A stretch of DNA of 64,000 nt. Source: an uncultured Clostridia bacterium (GTDB lineage: Bacteria; Bacillota; Clostridia; UBA1381). The notes beneath the pieces were generated by a model, which was not told where the DNA came from, searched no databases, and saw only the letters and a program-made list of their open reading frames with translations. Made by a program: the position numbers and the translations under genes. The stretch covers positions 1 to 64,000 of the forward strand of contig CALXWJ010000001.1 of NCBI GenBank assembly GCA_944392335.1, given 5' to 3'. Numbering within the stretch: position 1 is the first letter of the stretch; every line of letters begins with the position of its first letter. This document shows positions 20,442-28,783 of the stretch, piece by piece.

Positions 20442-20589
20442 AGACATATGAGAATTTTCATAGCGCAAATGATTGTAACCGGCAAGAGGAGCAATAGCTC
20501 CTCAGTGTTTTGGCGGGAAATTGTACACTCGCTGTTTATAGATATGAAACCCGCCTGAGAAGGCGGGTGATATCTTTGCTTAGGTTATA
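20436..20589 (+). repeat. Intergenic structured repeat, degenerate copy C
   Basis: A diverged forward copy. It keeps CAATAAAG at the left end, a GGCGGGAAATTGTACACTC segment matching the central stem-loop, a CCCGCCT/AGGCGGG hairpin, and GGTTATAT at the right end. The left end supplies the stop codon of the preceding gene. The rest of 20590-20692 shows no feature. Confidence 0.5.
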
Positions 20590-20692
20590 TTTTCTATGTA
20601 ATCAGAATATCATCCGCTTTATATTGATAAAGCGAAGCGGGTATTCATAAGTCATTCCCAACCGAAAGGACGGTTCATCGTTTTTTAATTCA

Positions 20693-22042
20693 CTATTTTT
20701 TGGCGGTTTCCTCTTGAATATGCTCCCATCTGTTGCGGTGCAGCAAAAGGATAGCAAAAACGGACACCAAAACCGACGTCACCGTAAAATTAAGCCATAC
20801 CCCTGTAAGACCGAGAGGCCATAACAACGCGATCAGGATCAAGGGAAATACCAATGCGTTTGTGATGGATAAGACGGTTGCGGGCAACGGCTTGTTAACA
20901 GCATTGAGCATGCTCTGTGTTGTGAAGCCAAACCATCTGAAAAAATAAGCAATGCAGAATAATCGCAGCGCGTCAGCAGCCATTTGAAGTATTGCGGCAT
21001 CCTCATTTTTGCCAAACAGGCTCACAATCTGCTCCGGGAAGGAGAACATTAAGGCGGCTGCCGTTATCGATACTGCGGCGCTTCCGATAAAACAACATTT
21101 TATCAATGATTTCACACGTTTTGTTGCCCCTGAGCCCCAATTGTATCCTATTGCCGGCTGCAGTGAGTCACATATCCCATACAGCAGCGGCTGAACCATA
21201 TCGTTTCCATACATCAGTACGCCATATACTGCAACCGCACTCTGACCTCCCAATGTCATGAGAGCAAGATTCATTACAATTGCCGTGAGACGACCGGCAA
21301 TATTATTCAAAAATGCCGGAGTACCGCAGAAAATAATATCCTGTACCATAGCCAATGAGAATACCGGCTTTTGAAAATGCAGCAACAGCTTTCCGCGTGC
21401 AAAGGAGAAAATCGCGATAACGGTACAAACCGCCATGGCAGTACTTGTCGCGAATGCGGCGCCGGCCACACTCCATTGAAATACCGCGATATATACATAG
21501 AGCAGGATAACGGTGGTTACGGACATAAATATGTTCAAAAACATGCTTTTGCGGATCAATCCGCAAATACGAAGATAATTATCCGCTGCAAACACAAGGG
21601 TGGTAACGGGCGAACAAATCGCGCTGGCGCGGATATATGCAGCCGCAAGCAATGCCAATTCACCGTCAGCGCCCATAAGTCGGACAAGAAACGGCGCTGT
21701 CGTAAACATAATGACTCCCATGACTGCGCCTGTACCAATTATCATCAGGACAGAGCAAGTGAAAATGTTGTTTGCTTTTTTGTAGTCTTTCCTTCCCAAC
21801 GCGATGGAAATCGGAACTGAGGAACCGACCCCGATCATATCCGCCAACGAAAAATTGATAAATACTATCGGCATTGCTAAATTTATTGCGGCCAATGCAG
21901 TCCAACCAATATACCGGCCCGCAAAAACACCTTCAAAAATACTATAAAGCATACTTGCCAGCATACTGACTGATCCGGGAATTGCAGCAATAAAAAACAG
22001 CTTTACCGGTGAAACTTTAGAAAACAACTCGTTTGAATCCAT
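20693..22042 (-). CDS. MATE-family multidrug/Na+ antiporter
   Basis: This 449-residue membrane protein has about 12 hydrophobic segments and the MATE pattern: an N-terminal SIFEGVFAGRYIGWTALAA block, GVGSSVPISIALGRKDYKKA after the second helix pair, and the repeated fold in the second half (QPAIGYNWGSG). MATE proteins export cationic drugs or metabolites using Na+ or H+ gradients; the substrate cannot be read from sequence. The start is supported by AAGGAG on the minus strand (22054-22059). It is transcribed alone from a strong promoter (22219-22247) through a leader of about 170 nt holding an intrinsic terminator and a possible 13-codon leader peptide, so expression is probably controlled by attenuation. 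Confidence 0.88.
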   Translation of the reverse strand: MDSNELFSKVSPVKLFFIAAIPGSVSMLASMLYSIFEGVFAGRYIGWTALAAINLAMPIVFINFSLADMIGVGSSVPISIALGRKDYKKANNIFTCSVLMIIGTGAVMGVIMFTTAPFLVRLMGADGELALLAAAYIRASAICSPVTTLVFAADNYLRICGLIRKSMFLNIFMSVTTVILLYVYIAVFQWSVAGAAFATSTAMAVCTVIAIFSFARGKLLLHFQKPVFSLAMVQDIIFCGTPAFLNNIAGRLTAIVMNLALMTLGGQSAVAVYGVLMYGNDMVQPLLYGICDSLQPAIGYNWGSGATKRVKSLIKCCFIGSAAVSITAAALMFSFPEQIVSLFGKNEDAAILQMAADALRLFCIAYFFRWFGFTTQSMLNAVNKPLPATVLSITNALVFPLILIALLWPLGLTGVWLNFTVTSVLVSVFAILLLHRNRWEHIQEETAKK

Positions 22043-22059
22043 TAATATACACTCTCCTT

Positions 22060-22113
22060 AAAAACAAAAATGCCGAATAAGACATTCCGTACATGACAGT
22101 TGTCTTATCCGGC
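22060..22113 (-). terminator. Leader terminator (attenuator) of the MATE gene
   Basis: On the minus strand, GCCGGATAAGACA pairs with TGTCTTATTCGGC over 13 bp (one G-U) with a 16-nt loop, followed by ATTTTTGTTTTT. It lies between the promoter and the MATE start codon. A second copy of GCCGGATAAGA followed by CCGTACA lies upstream (22153-22173) and can pair with the same 3' arm, giving a rival structure that could act as an anti-terminator. Confidence 0.75.
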
Positions 22114-22121
22114 GTTACCCC

Positions 22122-22163
22122 TTACGCTGCACTCGCCCTCCGGCAAAAGCCTCTGTACGGCAT
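22122..22163 (-). CDS. Possible 13-residue leader peptide upstream of the MATE gene
   Basis: A minus-strand frame in the attenuator encodes MPYRGFCRRASAA and stops just before the terminator's 5' arm. That position would let a stalled ribosome affect folding of the terminator. The weak point is the ribosome site: the nearest good one (GGAGGT, 22195-22200) is over 30 nt from the ATG. The frame may be chance. Confidence 0.35.
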   Translation of the reverse strand: MPYRGFCRRASAA

Positions 22164-22218
22164 CTTATCCGGCACTAAAATTACGTATTAAAGTACCTCC
22201 GATGACCCAGCAGCCGTA

Positions 22219-22247
22219 ATTATATCAAATAGCAGAGAAGAAGTCAA
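22219..22247 (-). promoter_or_regulatory. Promoter of the MATE gene
   Basis: On the minus strand TTGACT (22242-22247) and TATAAT (22219-22224) are 17 nt apart, a near-consensus housekeeping promoter. Transcription should start near 22212, giving a leader of about 170 nt. Confidence 0.75.
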
Positions 22248-22306
22248 TAGGTTATAGTAATATAACTGAAAACAATTCAAAAACCGTTAAGGTGATGCTA
22301 AAAAGG

Positions 22307-22335
22307 TTGACTTTAATTTGGATTGATGTTATAAT
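22307..22335 (+). promoter_or_regulatory. Promoter of the U32 gene operon
   Basis: TTGACT (22307-22312) and TATAAT (22330-22335) are separated by 17 nt. The first gene starts at 22557, so the transcript has an unusually long leader of about 215 nt. Confidence 0.75.
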
Positions 22336-22420
22336 ATACGGGATGATCAATATCTGAACCAATCAGTTTAAAATATATTTTACGAAAAATGTATATGTGT
22401 TTTTAATAACGCAGAATCAG

Positions 22421-22461
22421 TATATGCCCTCGAAATGCAGTATATATTTCGGGGGCGTATA
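22421..22461 (+). other. Long hairpin in the U32 gene leader
   Basis: The arms 22421-22436 and 22446-22461 pair over 16 bp with two G-U pairs around a 9-nt loop. No T-run follows. A smaller hairpin (CGACC/GGTCG, about 22523-22539) lies just before the GGAGG ribosome site. Together they suggest a structured, possibly regulatory, leader; the function is unknown. Confidence 0.55.
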
Positions 22462-22556
22462 CCGTAAGGAACAAATAGAGCAAAAATATGAATCTTATTT
22501 ATATTTTTATCGGAATTTGAATCGACCGATACATTGGTCGGAAACGGAGGATCAAA

Positions 22557-23786
22557 ATGGAAAAACCCGAATTGCTTGCACCGGGCGGCAGCCTTGAAAA
22601 GTTAAAAATAGCGATAGATTACGGTGCGGATGCGGTATACGTTGGCGCAGAGGCGTTCAGTCTGAGAGCCGCCGCAGAAAATTTTTCCCTCGAGGACATG
22701 AAAGAAGGGTTGAAATATGCCCATGACAAAGGGAAAAAAGTATATCTTGCCGCAAACATAATCCCTCATAATGATGATATTGAGGAGTTTGAAAAATTTA
22801 TTGAACAAATACGCCCGCTGGGTTTTGACGCCGTTTTGATCGCCGATCTCGGAATGTTTGACATGATGAGGGAGCTTGCCCCCAAAATTCCGATTCATAT
22901 AAGCACTCAGGCAAACAACGTGAATTACCGTTCGGCAATTGCATGGTACAAAATGGGAGCAAAGAGAGTTGTTCTAGCACGTGAGCTGAGCCTTGAAGAG
23001 ATCGGACAAATAAGAGAAAAAATCCCTGAGGATATGGAAATCGAGGCATTTGTTCACGGGGCTATGTGCGTTTCATATTCGGGAAGATGCCTTCTTTCAA
23101 ACTATATGACACATCGTGATGCAAACCGCGGCGCCTGCGCCCACCCCTGCAGATGGAATTATTCGCTTGTGGAACAGACAAGACCGGGTGAATACATGGA
23201 TGTATTTGAAAATGAGCGCGGAACATTTATTTTCAATTCAAAGGATCTGTGTATGATAAAGAATATTCCCGAACTTATTAAAAGCGGGATATCAAGCTTT
23301 AAAATTGAGGGCAGAGTGAAAACATCTTACTATGTCGCAACGGTCGTTAAGGCGTACAGAGAGGAAATAGACAGATATTTTGCCGATCCGAAACATTATT
23401 CTTTTGATGAAGCTCAGTATGAGGAATTATGCAAGGTGAGCCACAGACCTTATTCCACCGGCTTTTATCTAGCAAAGCCTACCGATGAGCAGCAGGTATA
23501 CACCGACAGTTCCTATATCCGTGACTATGATCTGATCGGGATTGTTCTTGATTATGACCCAAAAAGCAAAATCGCGACAGTAACTCAAAGAAACAGATTT
23601 TTTGTGGGGGATGAAATAGAAATAATACAGCCGAAAAAACCGTTTGTAAAGCAAAAAGTAACATATATGGAAAATGAAAACGGAGAAAGCATAAGCTGCG
23701 CTCCCCATGCACAGATGATAATAAAAATCCCCATGGTGCAGCCCGTGGTAAAAGACGCCATGCTCCGAATGAAAAAAACAAATTGA
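22557..23786 (+). CDS. U32-family protein (peptidase-like / tRNA hydroxylation TrhP-type)
   Basis: A 409-residue cytoplasmic protein with the U32 signature EAFVHGAMCVSYSGRCLLS (about residues 163-181) and the opening PELLAPGGSLEKLKIAIDYGADAVYVG. Further Cys residues (CAHPCRW) fit the Fe-S-ligand pattern of this family. U32 proteins were named as collagenase-like peptidases; well-studied members such as TrhP and RlhA instead help hydroxylate RNA. The 409-residue length and C-terminal beta domain fit the TrhP-type group, so tRNA modification is the better guess. A clear GGAGG precedes the ATG. An ABC transporter follows after 60 nt. Confidence 0.85.
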   Translation: MEKPELLAPGGSLEKLKIAIDYGADAVYVGAEAFSLRAAAENFSLEDMKEGLKYAHDKGKKVYLAANIIPHNDDIEEFEKFIEQIRPLGFDAVLIADLGMFDMMRELAPKIPIHISTQANNVNYRSAIAWYKMGAKRVVLARELSLEEIGQIREKIPEDMEIEAFVHGAMCVSYSGRCLLSNYMTHRDANRGACAHPCRWNYSLVEQTRPGEYMDVFENERGTFIFNSKDLCMIKNIPELIKSGISSFKIEGRVKTSYYVATVVKAYREEIDRYFADPKHYSFDEAQYEELCKVSHRPYSTGFYLAKPTDEQQVYTDSSYIRDYDLIGIVLDYDPKSKIATVTQRNRFFVGDEIEIIQPKKPFVKQKVTYMENENGESISCAPHAQMIIKIPMVQPVVKDAMLRMKKTN

Positions 23787-23846
23787 ATATCATGCGATCT
23801 TTTCTGTATGTATTTCTTATATAAACAGTGAAATGGAGATTGAAGA

Positions 23847-25484
23847 ATGAACGTCAAGGTATGGAAATGGATTTATAAAAACGGGAAAAACTGTATACCT
23901 TTTATTGTTTTTTTGACATTGGGAAGCATTTTTTTATCGTTGATCTCTTTGCAGTTTTCAATGGAATCAAAAAAGATAATAGATATCGCAACCGGCGTGA
24001 GCGATGAAAGTTTTTTGAGTGCCTGCATAAGAATTGCGGTATTCCTGCTCCTTATGCTGTGTATTCAGATAGCTGTAAATTTTTTGAATGTACATGCTTC
24101 CACACGTCTTGAAATGGGTCTTAAAAACAATATTTTCAGATTTCTTTTAAAAAAGGATTATTTGTCGGTGTCAGAATATCATTCCGGAGAATTGCTCAAC
24201 AGAATAAACAGCGACGTGTCGGTAATAGTAAGCGGAATCCTTACAATTGTGCCAAAGCTGGCATTGTTTGTCACAAGTATTGTGGGAGGGTTTATATATC
24301 TTTACAGGATCGACAGCCTGCTTGCACTGGTCATACTTGCCGTAGGCCCTTTTGTCCTGGTGGGTGCAAGGTTATACAGCAGAAAATACAAAAAACTGCA
24401 TAAAGAGTGTCAGACGGCAGACGGCAGAACAAGCTCCTTTATTCTTGAAATGCTTCAGAATCTGCTTGTGGTAAAGTCATTTAATAATGAAAATATTATG
24501 GTTGACAAAAGCCGTGAACTACAAAAAATAAGCTATAGGCTGAGAATAAAAAGAGCAAAAATTTCGGTTGTGGCACATGTGGGTGTTTTTCTGATATTTA
24601 ACGCAGGGTTTTATCTTGCTTTGGCATACTGTGCGTTAAGACTGTCAAAGGGGGAAATGACATACGGGGATGTTATTGCAATAACACAGCTTGTAAATCA
24701 GATACAGTCGCCTTTTAAAAGCATGTCGGGGCTTGTTCCGCAGTTTTTCGGGGTGATCGCCTCGGTAGAACGGCTTATTGAGCTTGAGAATATTAAAGAT
24801 GAAGCGGATACGGGCAATGAGATCACGAGAAACACATACAGTGAAATGGAGAAAATAGTATTTGACAACGTGAAATTTTCCTATAGTGCGGATTCGGTTG
24901 TCTCGGGCATCAATATGGATATAAAAAAAGGCGAATTTGCGGTTGTTGCCGGGGAGTCGGGAGCGGGAAAAAGTACAGCGATAAAGCTTCTTTTAGGTAT
25001 TTTAAGACCGGACAGCGGCAGAATTTATATACAAACAAAATCAGGGAAAATGGACTTGGGAAGTAAATCAAGGGATCTGTTTGCTTATGTCCCGCAGGGA
25101 AATCTTATCTTGTCTGGAACAATAAGAGAAAACATTACATTTGCAAATAACAATAACGATGAAGATAAGATTATAAACGCGGCAAAAATAGCGCAGATAT
25201 GGGATTTTATACAAACTCTTGACGAAGGCTTAGATACAAAAATAGGAGAAAAGGGACTTGGACTTTCCGAAGGTCAGGCGCAGAGGATATCGATTGCAAG
25301 AGCGCTCTTATATGACGCACCCATACTTTTGCTCGATGAATCGACGTCAGCTCTTGATTCAAAAACGGAAGAGGAACTTTTAGGTGCAATAAAAAGCATG
25401 ACCGATAAGACAGTTATTATTGTATCGCATAAACAAGCGGCTTTTGATGTGTGCGACAAGGTCATATACATTGAAAAAAATTAA
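23847..25484 (+). CDS. ABC transporter, fused membrane and ATPase domains
   Basis: A 545-residue half-transporter of the ABC-B exporter type. Residues about 15-300 hold six hydrophobic segments; the ATPase follows with Walker A GESGAGKST (about 371-379), Q-loop region VPQGNLILSG, signature LSEGQAQR (in place of the usual LSGGQ) and Walker B LLLDESTSALDS, then the switch His in IIVSHK. It must dimerise to work. The substrate is unknown; similar proteins export peptides or lipids. It shares the transcript with the U32 gene before it and the small gene at 25505. Confidence 0.88.
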   Translation: MNVKVWKWIYKNGKNCIPFIVFLTLGSIFLSLISLQFSMESKKIIDIATGVSDESFLSACIRIAVFLLLMLCIQIAVNFLNVHASTRLEMGLKNNIFRFLLKKDYLSVSEYHSGELLNRINSDVSVIVSGILTIVPKLALFVTSIVGGFIYLYRIDSLLALVILAVGPFVLVGARLYSRKYKKLHKECQTADGRTSSFILEMLQNLLVVKSFNNENIMVDKSRELQKISYRLRIKRAKISVVAHVGVFLIFNAGFYLALAYCALRLSKGEMTYGDVIAITQLVNQIQSPFKSMSGLVPQFFGVIASVERLIELENIKDEADTGNEITRNTYSEMEKIVFDNVKFSYSADSVVSGINMDIKKGEFAVVAGESGAGKSTAIKLLLGILRPDSGRIYIQTKSGKMDLGSKSRDLFAYVPQGNLILSGTIRENITFANNNNDEDKIINAAKIAQIWDFIQTLDEGLDTKIGEKGLGLSEGQAQRISIARALLYDAPILLLDESTSALDSKTEEELLGAIKSMTDKTVIIVSHKQAAFDVCDKVIYIEKN

Positions 25485-25504
25485 AAAATATGTGAGGATA
25501 GAAT

Positions 25505-25738
25505 ATGGAAGAAGAAATAAAAGCTGCAATTGAACTGCTCAATAAAAATGAATATATAGTTTTGAAGATCAATAAAGCACAAACGGCGATCGCGCAAAAT
25601 TGCCGTCATGATCAAAAAAGGTGTAATTTTAATCTTCTGGGAATAAAATGTGTAGATCTGCTTTGTGTTCAGGATGCAATAAGAGAGCAGATATTTCCTT
25701 ATATGAAAGAAGAAACAAAAGATAACGAAAAAGAGTGA
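25505..25738 (+). CDS. Small conserved-looking protein, function unknown
   Basis: A 77-residue soluble protein, 20 nt after the ABC transporter, with a weak GAGGA ribosome site. It opens with MEEEIKAAIELLNKNEYIVLKI, helical and acidic, has two Cys (in QNCRHDQKRCNF) that could bind a metal, then LGIKCVDLLCVQDAIREQ and a charged tail. Codon use matches its neighbours and it is on the operon strand, so I take it as real. I do not recognise the family. Confidence 0.6.
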   Translation: MEEEIKAAIELLNKNEYIVLKINKAQTAIAQNCRHDQKRCNFNLLGIKCVDLLCVQDAIREQIFPYMKEETKDNEKE

Positions 25739-25860
25739 TATAACTGCACGCAAGATGTCCCTCGCCGTAATCGGTGGTGGGTTCCATATTTGTAATCAGT
25801 GAAAGGATAATCTCCAACGTTGCGCGCTTGTCCTCGCCCAAGACGGGCAAGCCCTTATTG
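25739..25860 (-). repeat. Intergenic structured repeat, shortened copy D
   Basis: Reverse-oriented copy, from TATAACTGCACGC to CCCTTATTG. It is shorter than the others because part of the central stem-loop is missing. It lies 21 nt before the topoisomerase gene, so it may have replaced part of that gene's original control region. Confidence 0.75.
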
Positions 25861-25881
25861 AACAGTACATATGATTAAAAG

Positions 25882-27990
25882 GTGGTAATTAAAATAAAGC
25901 TTATAATTGCGGAAAAACCAAGCCTGGCAAGAAATATTGCGGCGGGGATCGGAGAAATGAAAAGATCAAACGGGTATTTTGAAGGACAAGGCTATATTTT
26001 AACATGGGTTTTCGGACATTTGTTTTCTCTTGCCGATATTGATTATTATTCGCCGAATCCCGACGGCTCAAAGAGATGGACAACAAAAAATATTCCGTGT
26101 TTCCCCGAAAATTTTGTTTTTGAACTGAAAAAAAATCCGGCAACAAAGGATGTTGACGAGGGTATCAGAAAGCAGTTTGAAACAATAAAAAGCCTTATTA
26201 ACCGTGATGATGTCGATATGATAATAAATGCGGGGGATGCAGACCGTGAGGGGGAAATAATAGTAAGGATATGCGTTGAACATGCCTTGACGAGCAAAAA
26301 AGAATTTAAAAGGCTGTGGCTTCCCGACCAGACGCCCGAAACAATACGCTCGGCGCTTGATGAGATGAAGGACGAATCGGAATATGAAAATCTTGCAAAT
26401 GAAGGCTTTGCAAGAACATACATCGATTGGCTCTACGGCGTCAACCTGACAAGGTATGCAACCTTGAAAACAGGAAAGCTTTTAAGGGTGGGCAGGGTAA
26501 TCGTGCCGATCGTCAAAGCAATTTACGACCGTGACATGAGTATTCGCAGCTTCGTCCCGCAGATTTATTATGCTGTGGTGAGCAAGGCAGTAACAAAGGG
26601 TGAGGAAATCGAGCTTACAAGCAAGGAAAAGTTTGATAAAAACCGGCTTGCACACGCTCAGGCCCTTTGTGACAAATATAACGCGTCAAAGGCCGTTGTG
26701 ACAGCCAAGAAGAAGAAAAAAGACACATTGGCTCCGGGTAAACTTTATTCTCTGACAAAATTACAGAACGTGCTCGGAAAAAAATATAAAATGTCAATGG
26801 ATAAAAGTTTGAAAACGGTGCAGGACTTATATGAAAAAGGATATGTTACATATCCGAGGACAAACTCCGAATATCTGGCGGCGGCGGAGCAGGAAAAGGT
26901 GAAAAAAATTCTGGCGTCGGTTGCAAAGCTTGGCTATCCCGTAGAGTTTAAGTTTAACAAGACAATATTTGACGATTCAAAGATAGAATCACATTCGGCG
27001 CTTACTCCTACATATAAAATACCTAAAAAAGATGATTTGACGCCTGATGAATTTACGGTATACTCAACCATTATGAGAAGATTTGTCGCGGTATTTTGTT
27101 CGGAGGATTGTATTGCGGAAAGATCTGAGCTGAAGATCAATGTGGGCGGTTATGAAGATTTTACGCTGAAAGGTATGATTATTGTTCAGCCGGGTTGGAC
27201 AAAGTACGATGATTACTCTAAAAAAGACAAAATACTTCCCGATATAAATAAGGGGGACATTGTTAATATAAACTTTAAACCGACCGAAAAAGAAACATCG
27301 CCTCCGAAGCATTATACGATTGAAACCTTAAACAATTATTTGAAAAACCCGTTTAAGGATGATAAGCAAAAGATATCGGAGGATGATGATACAGAGGAAT
27401 ATAAGGCTGTATTTGAAGGTCTGGAGCTGGGTACGGAGGCAACCCGCACAGGGATCATAGACAATGCCAAAAAGAGCGGATATATTCAGCTTAAAAAAGA
27501 TGTTTATACCATTCTTCCAGACGGTGAAAATCTGATAGAATCACTGGCAAGGATGAACATAAGCATGGATAAGTACAAAACTGCCGAAGTGGGCAAGGCT
27601 TTAAAAAAGGTATTTCACGGTACCTTTACCATTAAAGACAGTATAGGCATTGCCGAGGATGAAATTTCAGCGGTATTTAAAAAACAGGAAATGAAACCGG
27701 AAATTGATACCGACGACGGCTTTGTGGGCGAAGAAATAGGAAGCTGCCCGATGTGCGGCGGTAAGATCGTGCGTACAGCCTTCGGCTACGGCTGTACGGG
27801 CTATAAAGAAGGCTGCAGATTTATGATAGGAAATGTTATCTGTAACAGGGTGATCTCAAAATCAAATGTCAGGCAATTGCTTGAAACGGGAAGAACATTT
27901 CAGATCGAGGGATTTATTTCTCCCAAAAAGGGCACAAGGTTCAATGCACGGCTGAAATTGGATAACGGGAAAGTTGTTTTTGATTTTTGA
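25882..27990 (+). CDS. topB: DNA topoisomerase III (type IA)
   Basis: A 702-residue type IA topoisomerase that cuts and passes single DNA strands to resolve recombination and replication intermediates. It has the TOPRIM start (KLIIAEKPSLARNIA), the acidic TOPRIM motif GDADREGE, the active-site block YVTYPRTNSEYL with the catalytic Tyr near residue 324, and a C-terminal zinc-type domain (CPMCGG ... CTGYKEGC). The start is doubtful. GTG at 25882 lies inside the ribosome site AAAGGTGG (25877-25884); homologues usually open Met-Lys-Leu-Ile, which would place the start at an ATA codon (25894), 9 nt from that site. An in-frame TAA at 25876 rules out a longer protein. A repeat element lies just upstream. 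Confidence 0.93.
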   Translation: MVIKIKLIIAEKPSLARNIAAGIGEMKRSNGYFEGQGYILTWVFGHLFSLADIDYYSPNPDGSKRWTTKNIPCFPENFVFELKKNPATKDVDEGIRKQFETIKSLINRDDVDMIINAGDADREGEIIVRICVEHALTSKKEFKRLWLPDQTPETIRSALDEMKDESEYENLANEGFARTYIDWLYGVNLTRYATLKTGKLLRVGRVIVPIVKAIYDRDMSIRSFVPQIYYAVVSKAVTKGEEIELTSKEKFDKNRLAHAQALCDKYNASKAVVTAKKKKKDTLAPGKLYSLTKLQNVLGKKYKMSMDKSLKTVQDLYEKGYVTYPRTNSEYLAAAEQEKVKKILASVAKLGYPVEFKFNKTIFDDSKIESHSALTPTYKIPKKDDLTPDEFTVYSTIMRRFVAVFCSEDCIAERSELKINVGGYEDFTLKGMIIVQPGWTKYDDYSKKDKILPDINKGDIVNINFKPTEKETSPPKHYTIETLNNYLKNPFKDDKQKISEDDDTEEYKAVFEGLELGTEATRTGIIDNAKKSGYIQLKKDVYTILPDGENLIESLARMNISMDKYKTAEVGKALKKVFHGTFTIKDSIGIAEDEISAVFKKQEMKPEIDTDDGFVGEEIGSCPMCGGKIVRTAFGYGCTGYKEGCRFMIGNVICNRVISKSNVRQLLETGRTFQIEGFISPKKGTRFNARLKLDNGKVVFDF

Positions 27991-28027
27991 TTTCGGAAAG
28001 TTCAAAATATAGATGGGGAGTATGCTT

Positions 28028-28714
28028 ATGAAAAAAATCATATTGAGAATTTTTTGGATAGCGGCAGCGTTGGGAATTATTGCTTTGATATTTGCGGCGA
28101 TCGTAAATATATATATGGTAAGATCACACAGCGGCAGGATATATTCTCTTGACGATGCGGATAATATAGAGGGGGATTTTGATTGTATAATAATTCTCGG
28201 CGCGGGAGTAAAACCGGACAATACCGTCAGCGACATGCTCAAAGACCGTCTTGAAACCGGTATATCGGTATATCAAAGCAATGCCGCGCCTAAAATATTA
28301 ATGAGCGGCGACCATGGCAGAGTCGATTATGACGAAGTGAATGTTATGAAACAATATGCCGTGGATAAGGGAGTTGATTCCGAAAATGTTTTCATGGATC
28401 ATGCGGGTTTTTCGACCTATGAAACAATGTACCGGGCAAGAGATGTTTTCAAAGTAAAAAAGGCAATAGTGATAACACAGCAATATCATATGTACAGAGC
28501 CTTGTACATAGCTGATAAATTAGGTATCGAAGCAGTGGGCGTGACTGCAGATAGGCATAAATACAGAGGTCAATCATACAGGGAAGCAAGAGAAGTTTTA
28601 GCAAGGGTCAAGGATTTTATAATGGTAATATTCAATCCGGAACCGAAATATCTCGGTGAGGCCATTCCCGTTTCGGGCAACGGCAATATCACCAATGATA
28701 AAAATACGGAATAA
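28028..28714 (+). CDS. SanA/YdcF-like DUF218 membrane protein
   Basis: A 228-residue protein with one N-terminal membrane segment (IILRIFWIAAALGIIALIFA) and a DUF218 domain outside. The core motifs are present: CIIILGAGVKPDN, DRLETGISVYQ, ILMSGDHG and ITQQYHMYRALYIA. Family members are linked to envelope barrier function and vancomycin tolerance; the reaction is unknown. I chose the ATG at 28028 because GGGGAG (28015-28020) is 7 nt away; the ATGs at 28013 and 28022 are badly placed. It follows topB by 37 nt. A short hairpin (ATGCCG/CGGCAT, 28716-28731) lies right after the stop. Confidence 0.85.
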   Translation: MKKIILRIFWIAAALGIIALIFAAIVNIYMVRSHSGRIYSLDDADNIEGDFDCIIILGAGVKPDNTVSDMLKDRLETGISVYQSNAAPKILMSGDHGRVDYDEVNVMKQYAVDKGVDSENVFMDHAGFSTYETMYRARDVFKVKKAIVITQQYHMYRALYIADKLGIEAVGVTADRHKYRGQSYREAREVLARVKDFIMVIFNPEPKYLGEAIPVSGNGNITNDKNTE

Positions 28715-28783
28715 AATGCCGTATTCGGCATATTATAAGAATAAATCGGAATTTAATATATTTACCTGAACGGAGGATATTAT

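Noticed and set aside
21371-21820. Plus-strand frame of 149 codons inside the MATE gene
   Set aside because: The MATE protein on the minus strand is unmistakable; the antisense frame is rich in Arg, His and Cys as expected of a shadow.
22043-22212. The MATE leader as a known riboswitch (ykkC, yybP-ykoY or TPP)
   Set aside because: The conserved core motifs of these classes are not visible, so I describe it only as an attenuator-like leader.
22397-22597. Open frame of 66 codons before the U32 gene
   Set aside because: It runs through the leader hairpin and overlaps the real U32 start in another frame; no ribosome site.
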